Shown: positions 1 through 9,710, counted from the stretch's first letter. The stretch: DNA of 19,569 nt from Cylindrodendrum hubeiense (GCA_014621425.1 JAANBB010000617.1:1-19569); one strand, 5' to 3'. The notes: generated from the letters alone by a model not told the origin. Made by a program: numbers and translations.

Positions 1-387
1 CTGCGTCGACGAGCTCGCGTCCGTGCCCCGCCGGAAGAGCCCACCCTTCTCGCTGGGCGGCGCCGTTTGGTACGTCGACACCGAGTTCAGCGACGTGCGG
101 CCCGTTGCGCGCGTGCTAGTTGTGGGCGTTGGCGAGGGGGAGCGTCCGAAGAAGCCATGCTTCTTTGGCTGTTCCTCGTAGACGGGCTCCGGGACGGTTT
201 CATGCGACGGTTCGCGGCGGTGGAAGAAGCCGTGCTTCTTGGGATCCTCGTAGACGGGCTCTTGGATAGGCTCGGGAGATGGTTCGCGACGGCTGAAAAA
301 GCTATGCTTCCGTGGTTCCTCGTATGCCGGCTCAGGTTCAACGACCGGCTCGGGCGAAGGTTCTCGTCGACTTCCAAAGAAGGGCAT
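1..387 (-). CDS. Unrecognised repeat-rich protein, N-terminal 129 residues (partial, runs off the left edge)
   Basis: An open frame starts at an ATG whose first base is 387 (context CAAT-ATG-CCC) and stays open for exactly 129 codons to base 1, so the 3' part of the gene lies outside the window. The protein opens MPFFGSRREPSPEP and carries about three and a half copies of a 24-26 residue unit beginning near residues 3, 30, 54 and 79. Each unit has Phe-Phe, then an Arg-Arg-Glu-Pro-Ser or similar block, Glu-Pro pairs, a Tyr-Glu and a Pro-Lys-Lys-His end. The fourth copy decays into a Ser/Thr/Pro-rich tract (about residues 82-115), and another Phe-Arg-Arg follows near residue 119. I see no signal peptide or membrane segment, and the visible part is probably disordered. 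The DNA is repetitive too, with a roughly 72-bp period. I do not recognise the family and assign no function. Coding potential is well supported by the in-frame repeat; the product is unknown. Confidence 0.75.
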   Translation of the reverse strand, partial: MPFFGSRREPSPEPVVEPEPAYEEPRKHSFFSRREPSPEPIQEPVYEDPKKHGFFHRREPSHETVPEPVYEEQPKKHGFFGRSPSPTPTTSTRATGRTSLNSVSTYQTAPPSEKGGLFRRGTDASSSTQ

Positions 388-1921
388 ATTGAAGTAAAGT
401 TGATGTTAGTCAAAGTAGCGCCACCAGTAATAGTGAGCAATGTGAAGTTACGTTTGATGAAAACAGAACAGTAATGTATATCTAGTGCAACGGGGTTGTT
501 CATCGCCTTTTACGTTTCACTGGGCACGATGATGACCAGAACGGTCGCTCATGACCCTGACTTCCTCGAAGCGTCAAACCTGCTTGGACGCATCGGGAGC
601 CATGTTTCTGGCGGGATTGTCGCGGTGACGTCAAGAAGTGCTGTAGGGTAGACCAATCCTCAAGGATGTCTCTAGGGTCTAACCAACAACTGCCCAGCGA
701 GGTTGAGGAAGGCCAATCACAGTATTGCAATGACGCGCTGAGAGCTAGGGACTATTCGTCCGAGGGAAGTGATGAGCACAAGTATCGTCACATCAATCCT
801 GATGCTCAGCGTGGTTATGACGGCGTTCGTGTTCATCCCGGGAATGTAGCACAGGTACGACACGGCCAGTGTCGCAACTTGCTTTGGACACTTGGGCCGT
901 CGCTGACACCACGAGCACGACATCTAAGTGGCCGGACCAAAGACTGGCGTCACACAGCATTAGCCGGACATTTTCGCGCATACAACTGTCGTATCCAGTC
1001 CGTCGACGTCCCGGGAATCGCAGCTCCGACGGACCCTTCTGGAAGCCGCCCCAGACACCAATTGCGCCATGTTGAAAAGCGCCTGGTGACCTGTGACCTC
1101 GGCAATGAGGGCTGCGAGATGCCAGGAGGAGGCTGGAACAAGAAACACGCCCGCAGCCCAGGACGGGGCACCTCGCATTAACATCGATGCGCCCGATCTC
1201 AATGGCCCAACGTGGCGGTGCAAGACGTGCCGCAAACCTGCACGATTGACCGTCCCAACGCACCACAGGCCGACGTCGCTTCGTATATGTATGCATGCTG
1301 CGTGCGGCGTGCGCGTATGTTGGCCACCTCACCACTTCTGCTTACCCCCCAACCTCACGCTGAAACCCACCCATCCCAGACACTGCGTGGAGAGAATAAA
1401 TTTGAATTCGCATAGAGCTTCGCTTACTAGGGGGGATACATGCCGGGGAATGAGACGAAAAAAATGACCAAAAAAACCACATAGAAAAAATAGATCTGTC
1501 AAGGGCGGCAGGCGAGGGAGGGCTCCTCTCCATGGCCCTCCCGCCTCCTGCTCCGCTACGTATCTCCGGGATGCGACAAATGCCGTCCAAGCACCGAAAA
1601 ACGACAACAACAAAATAAAGCCCACATGCAACACCATAACCCTATGTGCATATATGCCGCACTCGCTATGTACAATTGAAGCCCGACGGGTTCGGGGAGG
1701 GGGGATGAGGATTTGAAAACAATTCGGCCGAAACTCCTTTGGGTAGAGGGTAGGTGGGTGGTCGAGGAAATGGGCCGCCATGCCAGGTGTCTGGGGACAC
1801 GTCGTAGATGATGGATCCTGGCTCGCTTTCGAGAATGGCTTCAACCGTTCGACTCGTGGTGGCTCGTCTCCGGATATCGGGTGACGAGGCGCGTGGCTGA
1901 GCTGAGGCATCGGTTCAGCTC
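388..1921. other. Intergenic stretch: upstream region of the left-edge gene and 3' flank of rho3
   Basis: No convincing gene is seen on either strand. Several frames stay open for 70-180 codons, but they overlap each other, have no recognisable motif and lack a consistent start or splice pattern. On the minus strand a TATA-like string (ATATACA, rc of bases 475-481) lies about 90 bp upstream of the left-edge gene's ATG. The right half, next to the rho3 stop codon, is locally A-rich around 1445-1500 and 1595-1625 and probably includes the rho3 3' UTR. No polyadenylation site can be fixed from sequence alone. Confidence 0.5.
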
Positions 1922-2833
1922 TTACATGATGACGCATTTGCTGTCCTCGCGATCCTTCCGGACGCTCAGGGCGACTCGCGCGGCCTCGGTGAAGGCCTCG
2001 TTGACGCCGCGGTTCTTCATGGCGGAGCACTCGAGATACCGCAACGCGTTTATGCGCCGGGCGACCTCGAGGCCCTGGTCGTAGGTGATGGTGGGTCGCT
2101 TCTCTCGCTGCTCGCCGGCGTCGGCATCGTCCTCCTCGCCCTCGCCGTTCTCGCGGAGATCGCACTTGAGGGCGACGAGGACGAGCTTGACGCCGGGGCA
2201 GTTGTCGGTGATTTCGCCAACCCACTTGGACTCGACGTTTTTCCAGCGAGTCTTTGCTGTCGACCGAGTAGCAGAGCATGATGAGGTCGGTGTCGTCTGG
2301 ACCCTGGTTAGCATGTGGGTGCGCGGGGGGACGGTGAGGGGGGATTGGGAGCAGGGGGGTGTTTACCGTAGGAGAGGGATCTTAACCGGTCGAACTCTTC
2401 CTGACCGGCCGTATCCCAGAGAGATAGCTCGATGTGAACATTGTCGACGAAGATGTCTGGGGGAAATCGGTTAGTCTCGTTGCAGGCGGTCCCGGGGGCC
2501 CCGGAGGGACGTTGGAGTCGTACCATGGACGTAGTTTTCAAAGACGGTGGGCTCGTAGACGGTTGGGAAGTAGCTGGCGCAATATGTGAGTTTGGTTCTC
2601 GGTCAGGAGCAAAGCACGCAGGTCGAGACGAGACATACCCTCTCGTAAAGACATTTAGCAACGACGTCTTTCCGCAAGCACCGTCGCCCCTGCAAATCAC
2701 ACAAGTTAGCCGCCGGGTGTCGGGTCTAGGATGGATCGCGGTGCCAGGATCGCGGTGGCAGAGCGAAAGGGCGCACGCACAGCAGGACCAGCTTGCGCTG
2801 GACAGTCTTGGAACCTCCGCAGAGAGCAGGCAT
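1922..2833 (-). CDS. rho3: Rho3-type small GTPase, five exons, with an apparent +1 frameshift in the last exon
   Basis: Membrane-associated Rho-family GTP switch. In fungi Rho3 acts in polarised growth, exocytosis and actin organisation (family knowledge). Exons on the minus strand are 2833-2781, 2689-2639, 2573-2524, 2456-2367 and 2296-1922. The four introns (91, 65, 67 and 70 bp) begin GTGCGT, GTATGT, GTACGA and GTAAAC and end in CAG; introns 1, 3 and 4 carry a clear CTAAC branch site. Visible motifs are P-loop GDGACGKT (residues 19-26), switch [15 protein letters not shown] (36-49), [16 protein letters not shown] (66-81), the [10 protein letters not shown] base-specificity loop, an acidic Rho-insert, ECSAMKN, and a C-terminal CVIM CAAX box. 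The ATG at 2833 gives MPALCGG; Cys5 matches the palmitoylated Cys5 of yeast Rho3. Removing one base from the T5 run at 2238-2242 gives a 205-residue product. As written, the frame breaks near residue 100. This could be a sequence error or a real null allele. Family call is firm. Confidence 0.93.
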
Positions 2834-2849
2834 CGTGTCGGATCGTGGG

Positions 2850-2905
2850 TGTGGTGGTGGTGGTCGAGGTCGAGGTCGAGGTCGAAGTCGTGGTCGAAGC
2901 CGCGG
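2850..2905. repeat. GTG and GGTCGA microsatellite in the rho3 leader
   Basis: A short run of GTG triplets (about 2850-2864) passes into several imperfect copies of the hexamer GGTCGA. It lies 17-72 bases upstream of the rho3 start, so the mRNA strand would carry CCA and CGACCT repeats in its 5' leader or proximal promoter. Confidence 0.7.
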
Positions 2906-3863
2906 TTCGAGGATCGAGCAGGATATGAAGGAAGGATCGCGGTGGGATTTCGGCAGTGGTTATTGGGAGCCGGAGATTGTCCTCCCTTGGAACCCTGTTG
3001 GTGCGGCGGTGGTGTAAAGGTGGTCGAGGCGAAAAGTGGTGGTGGACAGAGGTGGCGCGCGCGCAGGTCGATGGACGGATGCGGACGGGGGACGTGAGAC
3101 TCGGATTCGTGGTGGTGGGAGCCGCAATCGCAACCGCATGCGACGGGATGGAACGGGCGAGGACGAAGAGGCGAGCGGTTTGGGATGCAGCGTCGCGAGG
3201 CGGAGGTGTGAGGCAGAGGTGGCAGAGGCGGAGGGAGTGGAGGCAGCCTTGTTGGGGGTTGCACCGGTTGCGCTGGCTGCAGTGTACTAGGCAATAAATG
3301 TACTGACTGGGGTGGTGGAGTGGGAGAGTGGCAGAGTGGGTTGGAAGGGAAGAGAAGGGATCACGGATCGTCCGCCGTCGCAAACAGCCAAACAGCCCAG
3401 TCCCAAGCGTCGATCCAAGGTCACGAGCAAGGGCAGAAAAATGACATACAGGGCAGAAGGTCACTAATTACCCAGCGCCTAGCCGTCTAGCACAGCGAAG
3501 GGGAGGGATTGGGACGGGGCAGGAAATGAGCCGGAGCCGCTGGAGGGGGGCAGGGGCGCGAGATTGAAGACGAAGCCAGAGAGACGCAGAGGCGCTCAGT
3601 CTTCACAAGCAAGGAACAGGGATGCGCCGATTCACCAAGCACCCTCCATGCCCGTACCTGCCTACCTGCTGGAGCTACTGTACGGCCTAGCGCTGTACAA
3701 ATGTACTCTCCAGCGGGTTGACACCACCAGGTCCGAAGCTGAGGAATGATGGATCGAGCCATTGATTGGGCCGCCCCCCGACTGCTTTGGGATTGGACAG
3801 GGGCCGACTCCATCCGTCGCGCAGTGGAGCTTTTGGGGCTGACGGGGAGGAGACGGTGGTAAA

Positions 3864-3943
3864 CCCTCCACTGGGCGACCCTCCACTAGGGCGCCCTCCG
3901 CTGGGGCACTAGGACGCCCTCCACTAGGACTCCCTCCAGCGGA
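3864..3943. repeat. Degenerate 15-bp tandem repeat, about five units
   Basis: Units begin at 3864, 3879, 3894, 3917 and 3932, each starting CCCTCC and mostly continuing ACTAGG or ACTGGG. Four are close to 15 bp or shortened; the third is expanded to 23 bp. It lies in a GC-rich intergenic stretch with no supported gene. Confidence 0.7.
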
Positions 3944-4779
3944 CATGGAACCGGCCGACGCCCCCCCCGCTCTAATTAAGTGTATTTCCAGCGGCCGAGC
4001 CCCTCCTCTACCACTCTCCCTACCACTGTCTTCAGGCCCTGTCTTCAGCGGGCCACCGCCTGCAGGGCTCAGGGCCGTCTCCGTCAAATTTGGGGTCGAC
4101 GCCTCCGCCTCCGGGGGCGGGAGAGCCTGCGAGCAATTACATGCTAATTGCCCCATTGCCCCAGGGACTCGATGGTGCTCTGCCAGTCCCGAATTCCAGC
4201 GCATGCATGATTTGGCCCTGGGCGTCCGTCATGCCAGCGCCCGTCTACATAAGGTGCGCGTCACAGACAGACTCGGGACGGTGGCCCGGCAGCGTTCAGT
4301 GCCTCGCTCGGGGCGGGTGGTGCGCGCGGCACGACAGGCACCGGAACCAGGGCGCCGCCGCGGCCGACGTGCGACAGACGTGCGTGCACAAGAACAGACT
4401 CCCATCCCACCGGTGCCGCAAGACAGACACACGACAGTTCAGCCGAGAGGAGACAATGGAAGCTTGTTCTCCACCCGGCCACTGCACAGAGCCCCCCTAC
4501 GCCGCTTGGCAAGTTGCCTCCCTCCGTATAGAGTTAGCCTGGAGCCTGGACTGGCGAGAAATGCGCCAGACTGAATCCAGTCCCCCGTTTGACGCCGCAC
4601 ATTTGATAGGGGAAAACGAGGCGACTATGTAGATATACTGTCGTATGTTCACAAATGGAACTACCTAGGCACTCGAAGATAGGTTCCTATTCGAATCCAT
4701 TGTACTGCGTGTGCGTATTGTATAGCCTGATCAACGTATTGCCCTGCTTCTATTGATATGGACTTCTGTCCCATCCACC

Positions 4780-6246
4780 CTACTCAGTGTGAAACCAAGG
4801 TTCTTCAAGCAGTTCCTCAGCAGTAGGTCTCAGCCATGGATCATAGTTTAAAGTGCGACGGATCAAAGCGACGATAACCGCAGACTCGGCATCATCGATA
4901 TCGTGAGGCTTGTTTTGCCCAAAAACAGTCTCCAAGGAAACATTGATGAATAGCTTAGGATTGAAGCGGTCATTGTCGGTTGGCAAATCTGCTCGTGGGT
5001 TGAGTCGCTCCCTATCAGGTCCGAACCAGGACCCCGACCGGGGCCAAAGAGCCATAATGCTGCTTGGGAGATCTCCGAGTATATCATTTAGGGCCAGGAG
5101 ATGGTCGTCGACTTCTTTCATCTCTTGGCCTTCACCACATGCTGGGAAAAGCTGAGTGTTTGTGATCAGCTCGTAGACGAGACACCCGAAGCTCCAGATG
5201 TCTATTTTCTCATCCACCTTCTGGTTTAGGATCAACTCGGGGGCTCTAAGAGCGAATGGTGTCCCGATCTTCGCTGGAGGCTCGTCTCGGAAGAAGGCTG
5301 TAACCATGCTATTTAGAACTGCCGACTTCGTTGAAAAATAGACTGCAAGGCTTACCAGCTCCCAGATCTGAGATTTTGATTTCTATGTCTTTAGTGAAAT
5401 CGACATACTCGTAAGTGACTGTCCCAAGGCAAGATATGGTGGTGACCATCTATCGACCTTGCCATCTAACCGCTCAATATCGTCCATCGTATTTCCTATA
5501 GTCTGGACCAACTCTGCTTCATCGACCCTGTTCAAACTATGGATGGCAAACAACAGATTCCCAGGTTGTAAATCACCATAGACCACATTACGTCGATGCA
5601 GAGATGAAAGCTCTAACAAGGTGTGCTTCAAGATAATCTTGACCATCCATTTCGGATATCTCCTTCTTTCATGCCTTTTCCGCACCACGTCTCGGTATTG
5701 TGGGAGTTTGTGGACCCCTGTCGCAACGCTTATGCCCATCGGCTCATAAACAAAGCACTTGTGATTACCGTTGGGACCCCCTTCGTCGAAATGATCTATG
5801 GGAAGGAAAATATGAGTTGCTGGGGGCACGTTTTCGTCCTGCGTAGACAAGGCCGATGCAACTCGAAGCTCAGCTGACGCAGAGGAAAGGGATTGCTTGG
5901 CCGTCATGACCTCGAGAGTCACATATTTGGGCACGCTTACACCACTGGACGTGGTCAGCCTGCTAACGCGCAAAACAGCGGCTCTCCAACATGTAACTGG
6001 AAAGAGGAAGCCCTTGACTTACTCGCTCACCCCGAGCCATACAGTAGAGTACGAGCCGTTGCCGAGCTTTCGGATGACGCGATACTTGCCACCCGCCAAA
6101 GTACTGCCAAACTCGATGGGGTGGAATCCACCTGGCCGATATGCCTCGTTCCACTCGCAAGCGAATACGGATGGCTTAAATCGGCCATCTGAGATGGTCT
6201 TTGGCACTTCGGCCGGGGGTGTTGGAGGGGGGGATGACGATGACAT
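4780..6246 (-). CDS. SRPK-like protein kinase homologue, probably catalytically impaired; apparent single-base deletion
   Basis: Exons on the minus strand are 6246-6023, 5962-5356 and 5297-4780. The introns are 60 bp (GTAAGT..TTAG; an alternative acceptor 3 bp further on is also in frame) and 58 bp (GTAAGC..ACAG). Kinase features in order: glycine loop KLGNGSYSTVW; PKYVTLEV, where the invariant beta-3 Lys is Glu (residue 92); helix-C AELRV; HKCFVYEPMG hinge; catalytic loop VVYGDLQPGN with Asp205 and Asn210 kept but Gln where Lys is usual; ISDLGAAFF (DLG for DFG); RAPELIL; DIWSFGCLVYELIT; C-terminal DPWLRPTAEELLEEPWF. The hinge, DLG and APEL regions resemble the large, variable fungal family of SR-protein-kinase-like proteins. 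The frame slips between 5411 and 5410, just before EYVDF; one missing base would give 449 residues. The start at 6246 (AGC-ATG-TCA) precedes a Ser/Pro-rich leader. It may be a decaying gene, a pseudokinase, or a sequence error. Family call is firm; activity is doubtful. Confidence 0.82.
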
Positions 6247-7214
6247 GCTGAGGCATGAATACTGATTTTCTGGTCAGACTTCTGAACTTCAGTTGCAGGT
6301 CAGACGCAGTAACTTAATGAAAACAGGGGTTCTCATTGTTCAGAATACTCGTCACAGCATCCGAATTCGAGACTAAGAGAACCAACACTAAGATACCCAA
6401 CACATCACGTGATCTTGATTGTATTATGCATTTGAAGTAAACTACAAACATTAAGTTAGCCCTGGCCTGCACCGATAGCCTCTTGTTCGTTAACCTTGCA
6501 AACCGGGACTGCTTGCCCATGGCCTGGCTGGGCTGGACTGGGACTGGCACCGGGTCTGGGCCGAACGTGGCAAGGCATGGAGCCAGGGACCAGGGACGTG
6601 GAATCCCGGATATTATGGAACCGACAGACCAGTGCATGGCCTAGTGCTGCCTTGTATCATTGGCATGGTGCGTGTCCGCCTGGCTCTCCGTGGATCCTCG
6701 CCCCTAGCTCCACTCTGTGGCCAAAGCGAAAGGGGCTTGTGAGTAGCGAAATCAAGTCCGTCCTTGTCCTCCCGGCGCGGGAGAGACAATGGGATTGTCC
6801 GACGGGTGGCATTTGACATTGGGCGTGGCTTGGCCTAGTCCGCTTCCATCGTAGGGCATTCTGGGCGAGGTCGCATCCCGTGCAGCCCGCGCATCATCGA
6901 TTCATCATGATTCAGCTGGTCTGGCTTAGCCTCCGATGAAATCGCCATGCAAGCGTAAAGTATGCGGTACACCCTTTGGTTGATTCCAAATTGTCCCTTG
7001 CAAACTCACATCTACAACGCGGATTGAGTATTATTGTCAATAGTTCATGTTCCAAATAGTGTTGGAATTTGATTGTGCGTACAAAGTACAGTACGTCGTA
7101 TATTACATGACTCCCTCCCATTGCCTGCCATCCATTCTATCTAGGAATTGCCCGTATCCATACCATACTAGAGCAGAATAACATGCCGTCCATCAAGTTC
7201 CGTACGTAACCCAA
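6247..7214. other. Intergenic stretch between the kinase-like gene and cwc25
   Basis: No supported gene. An out-of-frame ATG (first base 6256 on the minus strand) sits 10 bases ahead of the kinase ATG and could lower its translation if transcribed. Around 6500-6600 there are repeated short CTGGG/CTGGA words, a GC-rich patch without a stable frame. Bases 6950-7200 are AT-richer and probably include the 3' UTR of cwc25. Confidence 0.45.
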
Positions 7215-8525
7215 CTAATCATCATCCCTCCGGAAGCCTTGTCGGCCCCGGCCCACCCGCTCCGCCAGGTCCATCTTGCCCACCGCCTGGCGATGCAGTC
7301 CATTCACGAAGCCGCGATCACCTCCGCGCTCTCGTCCCTTGTCGTCCGCCTCCCGTAGCGCCCGCTCCCGCTCTTCCAGCGCTGCTAGCCGCTTCACTCG
7401 GTCCTCATCAAGTTCAGACGCCGCAGACTGCATGGCCGCTAGCTTGCGCTGTCGCTCTTCCTCCTTGGCTTGGTCGTTCTCCTCAGATCGAGCGCCTCCG
7501 CCGTTGGGCTTCTGGCCCCGGTCCCGAGCGTCGCCGCCGTAACTCTTTCGTGCATCTCGCCTGGAGTCACCGTTGTAGCCGTTGCGCGAGGGCTCTGAAC
7601 GGTTGTGAGGTTCAGAGCGCCTCCGTCGGGATCGTTCGTCTCCAGATTCTGAGTCTTGTTGTCGTCGACTGTCCTCCTGTCGTCGACTGTCATCCCGTCG
7701 TCGGTCGTCATCTCGGCGCTTGTGTGAGTCTTGGCGTTCGGAATGGTCTTTCTCATTATCCCGTCGACGGTGTCGGCGTTCTCCCTCATCGTCGGAACCA
7801 TCTCGTCTTCGTCGAGACTGGCGGCCGGATGACTCGTCTCGTCGCCTGTAGCGGTCCTCGTCCTGTGATCCATCGCGTCGTCGAGGGCTTCGCGATCGTG
7901 AATGCGACCGTCTGCGCTTGTGGCGTCGCTCGTCGGAATCGGGACTGCGGTGGCGGTGATGTCTCCTCCGATGTCTTTCCTCCTTTCGCTTCGATTTGTC
8001 CTTCTTCTTGTCGTCCTCGACGCCCATCGAAGCGAGGAGCTGGCGACGCCTGATGGGGTCGTTCATCATGGCTTCGTATGCTGCCTGCTCCTGTCGCTTG
8101 ATGGCCAGCAAGGGATCGTCGCGGACCTTGGATGCTGTGTCGCGGGCGCTGTTGGCGTTCTGCAGGGCCATAAAACTCTCCTCCCCGGCCTGCTTCTCCA
8201 ACTTCTTGTGCTCCGTCCCCTTGATGAGGTTGTCGATTCGTCGCTTGCCCAGCAAGTACGCCTCTGTCTCTTCGGTGGTACCAGTCTGGCCATCGGTAGG
8301 GCCCTGGTACATCCAGTCGACGCGATCAACGCGCTTCTTGCCGCCGGCGGCCTCTAGCTGCTGCTGCAGCTCCTCTTTGGCGCGCTCCTCCTTGATCTCA
8401 TTGATGCGCTGTTGGGTGCGCTTGCGCTCGGCGAGGGCCTTTTGTTCTTCATCGTAGACGGCTGCCTGGTTGCGTCGCAGTCCGGGATGGAAGGACTTCT
8501 TCAAGTTGAGATCGCCGCCTCCCAT
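7215..8525 (-). CDS. cwc25: Pre-mRNA-splicing factor CWC25
   Basis: Intronless gene for a 436-residue nuclear protein. CWC25 joins the activated spliceosome and is needed for the first transesterification step (family knowledge). The N-terminus [16 protein letters not shown] followed by [12 protein letters not shown] is the conserved CWC25/Cir_N opening. Then come [20 protein letters not shown]-like [13 protein letters not shown], and a block ending [18 protein letters not shown] and [10 protein letters not shown], all typical of the family. From about residue 170 to 330 the chain is almost wholly Arg/Ser/Asp/His/Lys (RS/RD-like, with RSRSPRRR), followed by an acidic-basic coil with [11 protein letters not shown] and a short basic tail. 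The frame extends three codons upstream only through a TTG, so the ATG at 8525, which matches the family start, is chosen. The RS-rich tail is expected for fungal members. I am sure of the family. Confidence 0.95.
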   Translation of the reverse strand: MGGGDLNLKKSFHPGLRRNQAAVYDEEQKALAERKRTQQRINEIKEERAKEELQQQLEAAGGKKRVDRVDWMYQGPTDGQTGTTEETEAYLLGKRRIDNLIKGTEHKKLEKQAGEESFMALQNANSARDTASKVRDDPLLAIKRQEQAAYEAMMNDPIRRRQLLASMGVEDDKKKDKSKRKEERHRRRHHRHRSPDSDERRHKRRRSHSRSRSPRRRDGSQDEDRYRRRDESSGRQSRRRRDGSDDEGERRHRRRDNEKDHSERQDSHKRRDDDRRRDDSRRQEDSRRQQDSESGDERSRRRRSEPHNRSEPSRNGYNGDSRRDARKSYGGDARDRGQKPNGGGARSEENDQAKEEERQRKLAAMQSAASELDEDRVKRLAALEERERALREADDKGRERGGDRGFVNGLHRQAVGKMDLAERVGRGRQGFRRDDD

Positions 8526-9145
8526 GATGGGCAATTTGCGCTTCGCGGAGACTGGTTTGTTGTGGTGGAAGGGATGAGGATGCGCTTTCGCTGGTGGGGT
8601 GGCGACTGACGTTTGGTTTGACTTGGCTCCCAGCCTCCAGACAAAAATACGATTGTCGATGCCTTATCTCTTATCGCACTATCGGGGCTTATCAGGCAGC
8701 ATTTGCGCTAGACCTCTCTGGGAATCCTGTCAAGCATCCAATAAGTGGACTCACTTTGATTATCAGAAATGGGTATCTTCTACGTTGTGACAAGTGAGCT
8801 ACAATAGACAGTAGTAATTAGGCATTGTGAGGCATAGGACTTGTTCTGTGCAAAAGATTCCGTCATATCTTGCTGATATACAGCGCTTCGACTGAGACCG
8901 TCACCCAATCCGGCAGTCCTTGGCCAAGAACCTGGGCCCAATCGCATGATCCATGAGCAATTGCACTGTGAGAAATGGCTTGGTATTCACATTGTATTGT
9001 ACAGTCGTGTTTGGTTGTCTATTGCCACATCTTGGGTCATTCGCGGGTCGTCCTTTTCCATGGCAGACTGCCACACCGCGTCCAACACGTAGTCATACAG
9101 CGCTCGTTCCTTCGTTTGCGCCCAGCATTGATGCCAATGGTTATT
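8526..9145. other. Intergenic stretch between cwc25 and the uS14m gene
   Basis: About 620 bp, AT-richer than the flanking genes, holding the cwc25 promoter and the uS14m 3' UTR. The overlapping 60-80 codon frames have no motif, conserved start or splice pattern I can support. No TATA box or RNA gene stands out. Confidence 0.45.
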
Positions 9146-9710
9146 TTACCAACTGGCCCTCTTCACACCGGGCAGGTTTCCGGCAATGGCTTCCATTCGG
9201 AAGTTAAACTACAGTTTATTAGAACCTGGGGTCGTCGTGGAGCTCGGTGGGGCACTCTTACTCTGGTCAACTTGAAGTCGCTCAGCACACCACGTCCCTG
9301 GCCGCCCATGATGCATCGGTTTCGGATCTGGGTAGGGCGGGTATAGCAGTGCATCTGCGTCAGCTGCAGCTGGGCTTCGGCGCGGACTCGAGGAGGGAGG
9401 GTGGTGTTGCGGATGATGTATCGGAGGGCTTGCCTGGAACCGTTCAGTTAGCCCGTGCGCCTAGAAAGAGACCTGATGCAATTGAGGGATGGAGGGATGT
9501 GTCTGGACAGCAGCGTTGCAGCGTCGCCGTCGTCGTCGTTGTCGTCGGCGCGAGTTGTGGCTGGCTGTCCATCTATTGCAGGTCGGGGAAAGAGTTTGCG
9601 TACCTCTCGGGCTCGTTCTGCTCAAAGACCTTGCGCTTCGTGTGGTCACGCAGAGTGCGGACATTGACAAAGCAGCCCAGGTCGAGCTTCTTCGCGCGGA
9701 ACATCGACAT
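9146..9710 (-). CDS. mrp2: Mitochondrial small-subunit ribosomal protein uS14m (MRP2-like)
   Basis: Component of the mitochondrial 30S-type subunit, next to the decoding head (family knowledge). Exons on the minus strand are 9710-9604, 9433-9262 and 9208-9146, giving 113 residues. Intron 1 is 170 bp (GTACGC..CCAG, branch GGCTAACTG) and intron 2 is 53 bp (GTAAGA..GTAG, branch TTCTAATAA). The translation begins MSMFRAKKLDLGCFVNVRTL, continues DHTKRKVFEQNEPER across the first junction to QALRYIIRNTTLPPRVRAEA, then TRPTQIRNRCIMGGQGRGVL, the S14 signature block, and DFKLTR/FNFRMEAIAGNLPGV across the second junction, ending KRASW. The ATG at 9710 has a good context (CACC-ATG-TC). Length and layout match fungal uS14m. 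It is divergent from the GH3 glucosidase gene; no functional link is implied. Confidence 0.96.

Larger units (their letters stand above)
2834..4779. other. Intergenic stretch upstream of rho3 and 3' flank of the kinase-like gene
   Basis: No supported gene. Immediately upstream of the rho3 ATG the transcribed strand is rich in pyrimidine, CCA and CGACCT strings and is probably 5' leader and promoter. From about 3480 to 4620 the DNA is GC-rich, with degenerate tandem CCCTCC units (listed separately) and recurring CCAGCGG words. Open frames of 80-210 codons on both strands overlap one another and encode low-complexity Pro/Arg/Ala-rich peptides, as expected for GC-rich non-coding DNA. From about 4620 to 4779 the sequence turns AT-rich and probably contains the kinase 3' UTR. 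Confidence 0.5.

Noticed and set aside
793..1335. A 180-codon open frame on the minus strand and several overlapping plus-strand frames
   Set aside because: They overlap in several phases, encode Arg/Pro/Ser-rich sequence without motifs, and lack splice or start support; typical of GC-rich intergenic DNA.
2308..3294. A 328-codon minus-strand frame reading through the rho3 exons and introns
   Set aside because: It contains real rho3 exon pieces (GDGACGKTS..., [11 protein letters not shown]...) but reads through canonical introns. Splicing from the ATG at 2833 explains the family sequence.
3945..4632. Two long plus-strand frames of 180-209 codons with a minus-strand counterpart
   Set aside because: Both strands are open together over low-complexity GC-rich repeats. 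The peptides show no domain, and no intron structure connects them.
4640..4710. A possible tRNA, from a TTCGAATCC string near 4689-4697
   Set aside because: Only part of a B-box is present (ATTCGAATCC rather than GGTTCGAATCC), and I could not find a matching A-box or cloverleaf stems upstream.
8492..8525. Phe instead of Trp in the KKS(W/F)HP opening of CWC25
   Set aside because: Looks unusual against animal and yeast sequences, but I believe filamentous-fungal CWC25 commonly has Phe here, so it is not evidence of a defect.
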